This document shows, piece after piece, positions 18,967-27,491 of a stretch of 64,000 bases of DNA. Below the pieces are notes generated by a model. It did no database searches. It was given only the letters and a program-made list of their open reading frames with translations, and was not told the DNA's origin. Source of the stretch: an uncultured Prolixibacteraceae bacterium. GTDB taxonomy: Bacteria > Bacteroidota > Bacteroidia > Bacteroidales > Prolixibacteraceae. Position numbers and translations under genes: made by a program. The first letter of the stretch is position 1. Each line of letters opens with the position of its first letter. The stretch lies in assembly GCA_913063265.1 (NCBI GenBank), contig CAJXZG010000008.1, positions 36,452-100,451 on the forward strand, written 5' to 3'.

Positions 18967-20586
18967 TTAATTATACCCTTGATTTTGTTGAATATTCGAG
19001 TTGGCAGAAACCTCATCGCCTGGTATCGGGAATAAGTCTAAATGTCCGCTGGTAGGAGCACCTGCAAAAGATCCACCTTTCCATTGCCAGTGATAGCTGC
19101 CGTTTGTAAACTGTCCGAAACGAACTAAATCAGTACGACGCTGTGCTTCATAATAGAACTCACGTCCTCGCTCATCCAGAATAAATTCAGCGTTTAAGTC
19201 ACCTTCTGTTATATTTCCTTCTGAATTACCATAAGCGCGTTCTCTGATTACATTAATGTCTGTAACAGCTTCACCCAAAGAACCCATTCTGAAATTAGCT
19301 TCTGCTCTCATTAAATATGCATCAGCTAAACGGAAAATAGGGAAATCGGTACTTGCATACGAAACATTGTAATTATCTGCTTGAGAACCATCGTGATTAC
19401 GGGCAGTAAATTTGTAAACTCCAATTCCGAAATCACCACTTGAACCTGGTGTTGGAATATCAAGACTTTTCTTTTGTTTCATAAATACCCGTCCGTCTTT
19501 GGCTTGAGTAAATTCTTCGTCGCTTGGAGGAATAGGATTTCCACCGTAAGTTGCTAAAGTATCAACTAAAATATTCATAAACTCTTTACGGGCACGGTTA
19601 CCATTCCAGTTGGTATTATCCGTTAAACCATGATAGTCTTCAGCACGAATATAAACTGCATCGCTGCATGATTCGATAATAAATGTGGTTCCAACATAAC
19701 CCTGGGTATTGATTCCGTCCTGTACCCAGGCAAAAATCATTTCAGGATTTCTTGGATAGTCATTATCGGCACTAAAATTCTGACGGTAATCAGTAGCCAA
19801 AGAATACTGGCCACTATTAATTACCTTATCTGTATAAATTTTACAGTCCGCCCATCTTGCAGTTCCTGTATATACTTCGGCATTCAAATAAATTCTTGCC
19901 AAAAGCATCCATGCAGCAGCTCTGTCGGCCTGTGGATAACCGGTACCGGGTTCTCCCAATATGGTTTCAATTTCTTTTAATTCAGACTCGATGTAATTAA
20001 ATAATTCGGTGCGCTGAATTTGTTGTGGGAAGAATTTTCCAACACCATCATCTTCAGTTGTAAATGGTGGATTTCCAAATAAATCCATAAACCAGTAATA
20101 AGCCAGTGCTCTTAAAAAACGAGCTTCTGCATTGTAACGCTGAATGGTTGGATCTTCGCTGCCTTTTGTTAAACCAATAAAGTCATTCGCATAAGTAATA
20201 CTTAATCCCAAACGCTGATAAAGTGCGGTTAAGAAAGGATTACTCGGACTCCACGACTGGGTATTTAAATCGGCAATACCCACATCACCCCAGGCACACA
20301 TTGCCTCATCGGTAGTTATTTCCTGAAGGTTCCAAAGTGCACGCATTGTAGTAAAGAAGTTTTCGTCTGATGCACTGATATCTGCACCACCATTTGCTCC
20401 CTGACCGGCAATGATAAAACTTGCGTATATTTTCCCCAGAACCTGTTCCATATATTCCGGTTTGTCACCTAAATTTCCTGCTAAAATTGTATTCGGATCC
20501 TTAGGTACAACATCTAAATCATTCACACATGAAGTAATCATGAATACGGTAAGAATGATAATTGTAATTATTTTATTTCTGTACAT
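18967..20586 (-). CDS. susD: SusD family outer-membrane glycan-binding lipoprotein
   Basis: 539-residue lipoprotein (lipobox ITSC) that caps the SusC transporter and binds the glycan. The TPR-rich SusD fold is shown by RYNAEARFLRALAYYWFMDLFGNPPF at about 145-170 and ADAYLMRAEANFRMG near 430. The C-terminus carries FILDERGREFYYEAQRRTDLVRFG and the LFPIPGDEVSANSNIQQNQGYN end, both hallmarks of the family. It lies 19 bp after susC. Starch or maltodextrin specificity is inferred from the surrounding amylases and maltose phosphorylase, not from its own residues. Confidence 0.96.
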   Translation of the reverse strand: MYRNKIITIIILTVFMITSCVNDLDVVPKDPNTILAGNLGDKPEYMEQVLGKIYASFIIAGQGANGGADISASDENFFTTMRALWNLQEITTDEAMCAWGDVGIADLNTQSWSPSNPFLTALYQRLGLSITYANDFIGLTKGSEDPTIQRYNAEARFLRALAYYWFMDLFGNPPFTTEDDGVGKFFPQQIQRTELFNYIESELKEIETILGEPGTGYPQADRAAAWMLLARIYLNAEVYTGTARWADCKIYTDKVINSGQYSLATDYRQNFSADNDYPRNPEMIFAWVQDGINTQGYVGTTFIIESCSDAVYIRAEDYHGLTDNTNWNGNRARKEFMNILVDTLATYGGNPIPPSDEEFTQAKDGRVFMKQKKSLDIPTPGSSGDFGIGVYKFTARNHDGSQADNYNVSYASTDFPIFRLADAYLMRAEANFRMGSLGEAVTDINVIRERAYGNSEGNITEGDLNAEFILDERGREFYYEAQRRTDLVRFGQFTNGSYHWQWKGGSFAGAPTSGHLDLFPIPGDEVSANSNIQQNQGYN

Positions 20587-20605
20587 ATCTAAATAATTTT
20601 AACGA

Positions 20606-23566
20606 TTAATAGGTGAGACCAATTCCTAACATAAATGTACGAGGTCTTGGATAGAAATTGTTGTCTATTCCACCTGAAACTTCAGGATCGATTCCAGAGT
20701 ATTTTGTAATAGTAAATACGTTTTGTACCGTTAAACTAAAACGGGTACTTAATCTTCCTTCATCTTTACTGCTAAGCGTGTACCCCACGCTCATATTATC
20801 CATTTTAAAGAAGGAAGCGTTTTCAACGAAGTAATCGCTTGTAAACTGACGTTTTACAAAATTATGTCCGTTCAAATATTCTTTCGGGAAGTTTTTCCAG
20901 TATCCGATTTGTTGCAACTGGTCATATGATGAACCTGCTGAAACCTGGTTATAAACGTAGTTCCCGATACTTCCTCTTGAAGAGAAGGATGCATCAAAAC
21001 TTTTATAATTAAATCTTGCTGAGAATCCTATTAGATAATCAGGAGCAGGGTTTTTATAGATATACTTATTGTTGTTGTCGCCGGCAATAGTTCCACCGTT
21101 TCCTGCCAAATCAACATACAATCCTTCTATTGGATTTCCGTTAGCATCGTAAACCTGCTTGTTTACAAAATACGAATATGCCGGATATCCAACCCGGGTA
21201 ACTTGCTTTTGCCCCGTAAAGGCATCTCCGTAAAGAATTCCAATATAATCGGGGTCGTCGTTTAACAACAACTTTGTAATTTTATTTTCGTTGTAAGAAA
21301 GATTTGCTCCTATGGTTAAAGACATATCTTCTTTTGAAATGGCTACACCTTCCAGTGAAACTTCAAAACCTTTATTTTCCAGACTACCAACATTGGTTAA
21401 CAATGTATTTGAGAAGTTACTTCCTGTCGGAATGGTAACAGTATTTAAAAGGTCGTCGGTTACCCGTTTGTAAAAATCCAGGGTACCGGTTAAACGCTGG
21501 TCAAAGAAACCAAAGTCCAAACCAACGTTCATCGTTGTTGTTTCCTCCCATTTGATATCAGGATCGTAGGCATCAGGTCTTAAAGTAGGCTGGAACTTTC
21601 CATTGACATAATAATAAGATCCCGGAGAAGATATTATGTATCTTGCTTGCGCGGGATAGTCATTACCGATATCCTGTTGCCCGGTTACACCCCAGCCCAA
21701 TCTTAATTTCAATTCTGAAAGTGATTCAGCATCTTCTAAAAAAGCCTCTTCACTGATTTTCCACGCAAAAGCTGCAGAAGGGAACAAACCCCATTGATTA
21801 TCGCCCTGGAATCGTGATGAACCATCGTTACGTACAGTTAATGTAAGCAAATATCTGTTCGCCAAAGTGTAGTTAAGACGTCCAAAAAATGAAACAAGGT
21901 AATTTTCCGTGATGAATGAACTGTTAACCGGTGGCGCAACACCCGGGCCATCAAACTGTGTTCTTGTGAACGAACTTCCTTCTCTTTGGAAGTGCTGCCA
22001 AGAGTAACCACCTGTTATGTCGAAAATACTGTTTATCGACTCCACTGTTGTTTTATAATTAATATAAAAGTCAAGAAGGTCGTTGGAATTTTTAGAATCG
22101 TAGTTTTCCAATCTTCCGATATATCCGTTCAAAAGGTTACCTGATGAAGTTTGCGGTCTGTTATTGTGGCCTTCACCTGTTGACCTGTCGGTTGCAATGT
22201 TCAGGTTTAATTTTAATTCGGGAAGGAAAGGTAATGCATAATTTGCCTGTGCATTGGCAACAATTCTCTGCACTGTAGAGCGGTTATCTACTTCCATCAA
22301 TTGTTCAACCGGGTTCGGAGTTCCTAAACTGGCTCCATAATTTTCCCACTGGAAATAACCTGCTGAACCCGGGAAATCGTCATAAACGGGTTTTGTCGGG
22401 TCCATTTGTAACGCCGATCCCAATGCTCCCTGATCCCCGAAGTTGTTATAGGTAAGCATACCTTTGGCATTCAGGTTCAGTTTTAAACTTCCATCAAAAA
22501 AGGTAGGATCGAGACTAACCGAACCGGTAAGTCGCTCCATGCTGGTATTTTTCATGATACCATTTTGTAAAGTCTGACCGATAGAAACACGGTAAGGCAA
22601 ATTTCCGGCAGCTCCAGATAAGCTTAATGCATTGTCCATTGAAACTGCTGTACGAAACAATTCTTTTTGCCAGTTTGTATTCTGGTTCCATAACTGATGA
22701 TAAGTATCAGTACCATAAAGTTCAGGCCTGTCAAGTGCAATTTGTCTTAACTCATCACCTGAATACACATCAAGAAATTCAATCGCATTCGAAACGGATG
22801 TATTCATATTAAAATTAATCCGCATCGGACTTCCGACTTTTCCTTTTTTGGTGTTAATAATAATTACACCGTTGGATGCCCTTGAACCATAGATTGCGGT
22901 TGCAGATGCATCTTTAAGAATGTTAAAAGATTCGATATCGCTCGGATGCACGAATTGCAGGAAGTTTGTACTTCCCGATACATCATTATTATCAATAGGT
23001 ATACCATCAATAATAATTAAGGGATCGTTTGATGCGTTTAGCGATGATCCTCCACGGATACGAATTGTAGCTCCGCTCCCCGGTGCTCCGCTCCCCGGAG
23101 TAATTACTACTCCGGAGCCCTTACCAACCAGTAACTCCTGTGCTGATGTGATGGCTCCCTGGTTAAAATCATCTGACGTAACTGCAGTAACTGCCCCTGT
23201 TGCGTCTTCCTTTTTTACAACTCCATAACCAATGACTACTACTTCGTCCAGATCCTGCGTTGAAGCAACAAGCTGAACATCAATTGTACCCGAAGCACCA
23301 ACTACAATTTCCTGGGTAGTATATCCAATATAAGAGAAAGCAAGGGTTTGTCCTTCTTCCACATTAATTGAATAGTCCCCATCAAAATTGGTAATGGTTC
23401 CGGTTGTAGTTCCTTTAACTACAATAGTAACACCAGGTAAAGGTTCACCGTCGCTAGAATCGGTGATTTTACCTGTAACTGTTTTTACCTGTGCATAACC
23501 TGTCGACCAGATTGATATAGCAAGTAAAAACAAAATTACTTTAAGGTTTTTTCCAATAATCCTCAT
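20606..23566 (-). CDS. susC: SusC family TonB-dependent glycan transporter
   Basis: 986-residue outer-membrane importer for malto-oligosaccharides and first gene of the five-gene sus operon. It has a signal peptide (1-25) and a carboxypeptidase-regulatory-like domain (about 28-105, VTGKITDSSDGEPLPGVTIVV). The SusC/RagA signature DEVVVIGYGVVKKEDATGAV is at about 108-127, followed by a plug with IRIRGGSSLNASNDPLIIIDG and ASATAIYGSRASNGVIII, then the barrel. Expression is probably controlled by the LacI-family regulator through the operators at 23740-23763, about 100 bp upstream of the predicted transcription start. Confidence 0.97.
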   Translation of the reverse strand: MRIIGKNLKVILFLLAISIWSTGYAQVKTVTGKITDSSDGEPLPGVTIVVKGTTTGTITNFDGDYSINVEEGQTLAFSYIGYTTQEIVVGASGTIDVQLVASTQDLDEVVVIGYGVVKKEDATGAVTAVTSDDFNQGAITSAQELLVGKGSGVVITPGSGAPGSGATIRIRGGSSLNASNDPLIIIDGIPIDNNDVSGSTNFLQFVHPSDIESFNILKDASATAIYGSRASNGVIIINTKKGKVGSPMRINFNMNTSVSNAIEFLDVYSGDELRQIALDRPELYGTDTYHQLWNQNTNWQKELFRTAVSMDNALSLSGAAGNLPYRVSIGQTLQNGIMKNTSMERLTGSVSLDPTFFDGSLKLNLNAKGMLTYNNFGDQGALGSALQMDPTKPVYDDFPGSAGYFQWENYGASLGTPNPVEQLMEVDNRSTVQRIVANAQANYALPFLPELKLNLNIATDRSTGEGHNNRPQTSSGNLLNGYIGRLENYDSKNSNDLLDFYINYKTTVESINSIFDITGGYSWQHFQREGSSFTRTQFDGPGVAPPVNSSFITENYLVSFFGRLNYTLANRYLLTLTVRNDGSSRFQGDNQWGLFPSAAFAWKISEEAFLEDAESLSELKLRLGWGVTGQQDIGNDYPAQARYIISSPGSYYYVNGKFQPTLRPDAYDPDIKWEETTTMNVGLDFGFFDQRLTGTLDFYKRVTDDLLNTVTIPTGSNFSNTLLTNVGSLENKGFEVSLEGVAISKEDMSLTIGANLSYNENKITKLLLNDDPDYIGILYGDAFTGQKQVTRVGYPAYSYFVNKQVYDANGNPIEGLYVDLAGNGGTIAGDNNNKYIYKNPAPDYLIGFSARFNYKSFDASFSSRGSIGNYVYNQVSAGSSYDQLQQIGYWKNFPKEYLNGHNFVKRQFTSDYFVENASFFKMDNMSVGYTLSSKDEGRLSTRFSLTVQNVFTITKYSGIDPEVSGGIDNNFYPRPRTFMLGIGLTY

Positions 23567-23655
23567 TTTACACTGTATTAGTTAAAATTCATTTTTTGTT
23601 TAGTTAAATACTTTAACATTTTATAAATGGCAATTAATCAATGTTTTATCGTATT

Positions 23656-23685
23656 CAAACCTTAACAAGAACAAAAAAATCGCAA
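23656..23685 (-). promoter_or_regulatory. Candidate susC promoter
   Basis: Reading the minus strand: TTG at 23685-23683, an 18-bp spacer, then TAAGGTTTG at 23664-23656. The -7 element has one extra base compared with TAnnTTTG, so this is a weak match. A start near 23650 would place the operator centre at about -96. Confidence 0.3.
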
Positions 23686-23739
23686 CGAATGTAACGTATA
23701 AATTAATTAAATGTTAAAAGTTTTAACAAGCTTTTTTCT

Positions 23740-23763
23740 GCAAACGTTTGCGGTGACGTTTGC
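23740..23763. promoter_or_regulatory. Tandem LacI-family operators upstream of susC
   Basis: A perfect 12-bp palindrome GCAAACGTTTGC (23740-23751) is directly followed by GGTGACGTTTGC (23752-23763), which keeps the right half-site and 4 of 6 positions of the left. The CG-centred palindrome is the classic LacI/GalR operator type. The cognate regulator is probably the LacI-family gene at 24875. Confidence 0.75.
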
Positions 23764-23866
23764 GCCCAATATGTTTTAAAACAGGTAGTTACTGGTAGGT
23801 ATAAATTGGATTAAAAATAGCCGAATTAATTATCAAAAATTAATATACAAAAATTGAAGTTTTAGG

Positions 23867-23874
23867 TACTTTTG
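23867..23874 (+). promoter_or_regulatory. TAnnTTTG box directly before the methyltransferase ATG
   Basis: TACTTTTG ends 6 nt before the ATG at 23881. If used as the -7 element, transcription would begin at or next to the start codon, giving a leaderless mRNA. No well-spaced -33 TTG is visible, so the call is tentative. Confidence 0.3.
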
Positions 23875-23880
23875 AAATTC

Positions 23881-24810
23881 ATGCAAAAAGTAAAAAATCA
23901 AATTAAACCGTTTCTAAAATGGGCTGGAGGAAAAGGTCAGTTGCTCGACAAGTTTAATAGTTATTATCCAAACGACTTAAAAACGGGTAACATAAAGAAT
24001 TATTTTGAACCCTTTTTAGGCGGTGGAGCAGTACTTTTAAACGTATTACAACAATTTGACATCAAAAAAGCAACAGTATACGACATTAACAAAAACCTGA
24101 TTTTAACCTGGCGAACGGTTCAGCAACATGTAGATGCTTTAATAGAAATTCTGGAAACGCTACAAAAGAAATATCATTCACTTTCAACAGAAAACAGAAA
24201 AGAATTTTATTATAAAAAAAGAGAACAGTTTAATTATAATGGTCATAAAATCAATTATTTAAATATTGATGCTGATTCCATTCAGCATGCGGCAGATATT
24301 ATATTCTTAAACAAAACCTGTTTTAACGGATTATTCAGGTTTAACTCGAAAGGTGAATTTAATGTTCCCATGGGGCGTTATAAAAATCCAAAAATTTTAG
24401 ATGCAGAAAATCTGCAACTTGTTTCTGATTTGATTAAAAATGTAACTATAAAAAATTCCGAATTTACTGGAGTTGAAAGTGATTTGGTTTCAGATTCATT
24501 TGTTTATTTCGATCCACCTTACCGGCCTTTAAGCAATACATCCAGTTTTACAGCCTACAGCAATTCCTCTTTTGGTGATGTTCAGCAAAAAGAATTGGGT
24601 AAACTTTTTAATCGAATTCATTTATTGGGAGCTAAACAAATGCTTAGCAATTCAGATCCCAAAAATACAAATCCGGAAGACACTTTTTTTGACGATTTGT
24701 ACCGGGACTTTAATGTATTTCGAATTCCTGCAAAAAGAGCCATAAACTCAGTCGGGGGAAAGCGTAAACCTATAAACGAAATTTTAGTTACCAATTATCA
24801 GGTGAAATAG
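23881..24810 (+). CDS. Dam-like (D12 class) DNA adenine N6-methyltransferase
   Basis: 309-residue SAM-dependent methyltransferase of the Dam/DpnM alpha class. The SAM-binding motif FEPFLGGGAVLL follows the N-terminal KPFLKWAGGKGQL signature. The catalytic motif is DPPYRPLS near residue 210, and IFLNKTCFNGLFR is the mid-domain family signature. I use the ATG at 23881 because the conserved KPFLKWAGGK starts ten residues later. A TTG 9 nt upstream is in frame but less likely. No endonuclease gene is adjacent, so it is an orphan or solitary methylase. It is inserted between susC and the lacI-type regulator. Confidence 0.93.
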   Translation: MQKVKNQIKPFLKWAGGKGQLLDKFNSYYPNDLKTGNIKNYFEPFLGGGAVLLNVLQQFDIKKATVYDINKNLILTWRTVQQHVDALIEILETLQKKYHSLSTENRKEFYYKKREQFNYNGHKINYLNIDADSIQHAADIIFLNKTCFNGLFRFNSKGEFNVPMGRYKNPKILDAENLQLVSDLIKNVTIKNSEFTGVESDLVSDSFVYFDPPYRPLSNTSSFTAYSNSSFGDVQQKELGKLFNRIHLLGAKQMLSNSDPKNTNPEDTFFDDLYRDFNVFRIPAKRAINSVGGKRKPINEILVTNYQVK

Positions 24811-24874
24811 CTATTTTTGTTTTAGGCAAAGTTGGTCATTATAAACCAAAAGCCGGAGCTGATAAAATCTAACT

Positions 24875-25891
24875 ATGAAAAGCGGAATTGTTACGATAAA
24901 AGATATTGCCCGGGAATTAAATATTTCACCGTCAACAGTTTCGCGTGCTCTAAAAAATCATCCCGACATCAGCCCGGAAACTAAACAAGCAGTAAACGAA
25001 TTGGCGAAAAGGCTCAATTATAAGCCAAATGCAGTGGCCTTAAGCTTAAAACAACAACGCAGCAATACTATTGGTGTAATTATTCCTGAAATTGTACATT
25101 ATTTTTTCTCGTCGGTTATAAGTGGCATTGAAGATGTTGCTTATGATGCTGGTTTTAATGTTATCATTTGCCAGTCGAATGAAATATATGAAAGAGAAGT
25201 TGCAAATAGCAATACACTATTAGCCAGTCGCGTTGATGGGGTTTTGGTTTCGATTACAAAAGAAACGGAAGATTTTCAACATCTTTCAAATTTTATGGAT
25301 AACAATGTTCCTGTTGTTTTTTACGATAGAATAGTTCCGGGATTGTTTGCCGATCAGGTAATTATTGATGATAAAAAAGCAGCGTATGAAGCTACGGAAC
25401 ACCTCATACAAAGCGGGCGAACAAGAATTGTACATTTTGCCGGTCCGCAAAATTTATTAATTGGCCGTCAAAGAAAAGATGGATATACAAAAGCCTTAAA
25501 AAAGGCTGGATTGCCTATAGAAGAAGAATTAATAATTGAAGCTGATTCATTTGAAAAAGCACGGATTTCAATTATGAAACTGATTCATCAAAAAACAGAT
25601 TTTGATGGTTTGTTTGCAGTAAATGATCTCACAGCTATTGGTGCAATGCAGACTTTGCAGAAAAGAGGTTATAAAATTCCGGATGATATCGCAATTGTTG
25701 GTTTTTCGGATGGAAGGTTTTCGGGGATTACAAATCCTACCCTGACCTCGGTTGACCAGCATGGTTATGAAATGGGTACGGTGGCTTCACAAATGTTGTT
25801 GAAGAGAATCAAAGCTGAAGACAGAGATTACCCTTTTGAAACTAAAGTTTTGAATGCAAATCTTATTGTAAGGGGGTCAACGCTTATTTAA
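24875..25891 (+). CDS. LacI family transcriptional regulator of the starch/maltose locus
   Basis: 338-residue regulator. The N-terminal LacI helix-turn-helix is at 7-55 (TIKDIARELNISPSTVSRAL, with the hinge LNYKPNAVALSL). The C-terminal part is a periplasmic-binding-protein-like ligand domain (about 65-335), with NTIGVIIPEI and VAIVG-type FSD segments. It sits between the minus-strand sus operon and the plus-strand transporter-phosphorylase operon, and matching palindromes lie upstream of each. Bacteroides Sus loci usually use SusR instead; LacI-type control of maltose loci is known in other Bacteroidota such as Flavobacteriia. The operator position, about 100 bp upstream of predicted starts, hints at activation, but that is inference. 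Confidence 0.93.
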   Translation: MKSGIVTIKDIARELNISPSTVSRALKNHPDISPETKQAVNELAKRLNYKPNAVALSLKQQRSNTIGVIIPEIVHYFFSSVISGIEDVAYDAGFNVIICQSNEIYEREVANSNTLLASRVDGVLVSITKETEDFQHLSNFMDNNVPVVFYDRIVPGLFADQVIIDDKKAAYEATEHLIQSGRTRIVHFAGPQNLLIGRQRKDGYTKALKKAGLPIEEELIIEADSFEKARISIMKLIHQKTDFDGLFAVNDLTAIGAMQTLQKRGYKIPDDIAIVGFSDGRFSGITNPTLTSVDQHGYEMGTVASQMLLKRIKAEDRDYPFETKVLNANLIVRGSTLI

Positions 25892-25914
25892 TTTATTTTT
25901 TTTAGCACCTTTCC

Positions 25915-25926
25915 GCAAACGTTTGA
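25915..25926. promoter_or_regulatory. LacI-family operator upstream of the MFS-GH65-GH13 operon
   Basis: GCAAACGTTTGA matches the perfect palindrome in front of susC at 11 of 12 positions. Its centre lies about 100 bp upstream of the start predicted from the promoter at 25982-26014. Confidence 0.7.
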
Positions 25927-25981
25927 AATGCGGTTTTCATTGAATTATGTACAATTTACGAGTCCCCGGGAATTCAAAAAA

Positions 25982-26014
25982 TTTGCTTTTTTAATATTCT
26001 GTTCTTTATATTTG
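25982..26014 (+). promoter_or_regulatory. Promoter of the transporter-maltose phosphorylase operon
   Basis: TTTG at 25982-25985, a 21-bp spacer, then TATATTTG at 26007-26014: a very good match to the Bacteroidota consensus. Transcription should start near 26020, about 90 nt before the MFS start codon. Confidence 0.72.
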
Positions 26015-26111
26015 CAAAGGCAATTAATTATTTTCATCGTTTCAAATTTTACAGCAAAAAGGTCTTTTTGCTGTGATATTCACAGCTTATTACATAATTA
26101 AAACAATAGTT

Positions 26112-27449
26112 ATGAGTAAAAAACCTGCTCTTAGCTTTTGGCAAATTGTAAATATGAGTTTTGGCTTTTTGGGTATCCAAATGGGCTTTGCTCTGCAAAA
26201 TGCCAATGCAAGTAGAATCTTAGGAATTTTTGGTGCTGATGTTCATCATTTGTCGTGGTTTTGGATTGTGGCTCCGGTTACCGGTTTAATAGTACAACCA
26301 ATTATTGGATACTACAGCGACCGTACCTGGACAAGACTCGGAAGAAGAAGGCCGTACTTTTTAACGGGTGCAATTTTGGCTGCTGTTGGAATGATGTTAA
26401 TGCCTAATGCCGATATGTTTACTGCATTTTTACCTGCCTTGTGGGTAGGCGCCGGAATGTTGATGATTATGGATGCTTCGTTTAATGTTGCGATGGAACC
26501 ATTTCGTGCACTGGTGGCAGATTTATTGCCTTCTGACCAAAGAACACTTGGATTTAGTATCCAGACTGTTTTAATCGGAATTGGTGCAGTAATAGGTTCG
26601 TGGCTTCCATATATGCTTACCAACTGGTTTGGAATTTCAAACCAGACAAATGCAGGGGAAGTACCGCTAAACCTGTTGCTTTCTTTTATAATTGGAGCCA
26701 GTGTTTTGGTGATTAGTATTTTGGTGACCGTAACCGGTACAAAAGAATATTCACCGGAAGAGATGCAAAAGTTTGCTGAAGATAACGAACCGGAAGAAGA
26801 ACATTCGAGTTTGTTAAATATTTTCACAGACTTTAAAAATATGCCACTAACTATGAAACAGTTGGGTGGTGTACAGTTTTTCTCATGGTTTGCATTGTTC
26901 GGTATGTGGGTGTTTACTACACCTGCAATTGCACATCATATTTATGGTTTACCATTAAGCGATACAAGCAGCGAAACATATCAGAATGCTGGAGACTGGG
27001 TTGGAGTTTTATTTGGTGTTTACAATGGAATTGCAGCAATATTTGCCTTCTTTTTACCTGCAATTGCACATAAAGTTGGAAGGAAAAAAACACATTCAAT
27101 TGCATTGATAATCGGAGGATTAGGATTTTTATCCATGTATTTGATAGATGATCCCAAAGGGTTAATCGTTTCTATGGTTGGAATTGGAATTGCCTGGGCA
27201 AGTATTCTTGCTATGCCCTATGCTATTTTAGCGGGCTCTATTCCTGCCCGAAAAATGGGAGTTTACATGGGAATCTTCAACTTCTTTATTGTTGCACCAC
27301 AAATAGTAAATGCACTTTTTGGCGGCCCGTTGGTAAAATACCTCTACGGTGGTAATCCAATTTTCGCAATTGTAACAAGTGGTGTTTCTCTGCTTATTGC
27401 TGCAATGTTGGTTGTGCGGGTAAATGATGTTGATGATGTGGTTAAATAG
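26112..27449 (+). CDS. MFS sugar transporter (SLC45/GPH-like, probable maltose permease)
   Basis: 445-residue inner-membrane transporter with about 12 predicted helices. I use the ATG at 26112 (MSKKPALSFWQIVNMSFGFLGIQ); 13 extra residues from an upstream ATG do not fit the family. The loop GYYSDRTWTRLGRRRPYFLTGA is the signature of SLC45/sucrose-maltose type permeases, and a second loop VGRKKTHS follows helix 8. It lies 42 bp before the maltose phosphorylase gene, which makes maltose or short maltodextrins the likely cargo, by proton symport. It is the first gene of the inducible operon. Confidence 0.92.
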   Translation: MSKKPALSFWQIVNMSFGFLGIQMGFALQNANASRILGIFGADVHHLSWFWIVAPVTGLIVQPIIGYYSDRTWTRLGRRRPYFLTGAILAAVGMMLMPNADMFTAFLPALWVGAGMLMIMDASFNVAMEPFRALVADLLPSDQRTLGFSIQTVLIGIGAVIGSWLPYMLTNWFGISNQTNAGEVPLNLLLSFIIGASVLVISILVTVTGTKEYSPEEMQKFAEDNEPEEEHSSLLNIFTDFKNMPLTMKQLGGVQFFSWFALFGMWVFTTPAIAHHIYGLPLSDTSSETYQNAGDWVGVLFGVYNGIAAIFAFFLPAIAHKVGRKKTHSIALIIGGLGFLSMYLIDDPKGLIVSMVGIGIAWASILAMPYAILAGSIPARKMGVYMGIFNFFIVAPQIVNALFGGPLVKYLYGGNPIFAIVTSGVSLLIAAMLVVRVNDVDDVVK

Positions 27450-27491
27450 CTGCATCATAATAGTATTCAACGAATTGAAATATTTTAAAAG

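Larger units (their letters stand above)
23567..23880. other. Divergent intergenic region between susC and the methyltransferase
   Basis: About 314 bp. It holds a candidate susC promoter (23656-23685), a perfect LacI-type palindrome with an adjacent half-conserved copy (23740-23763), and a TACTTTTG box just before the methyltransferase start. The rest is AT-rich without further structure. Confidence 0.7.
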
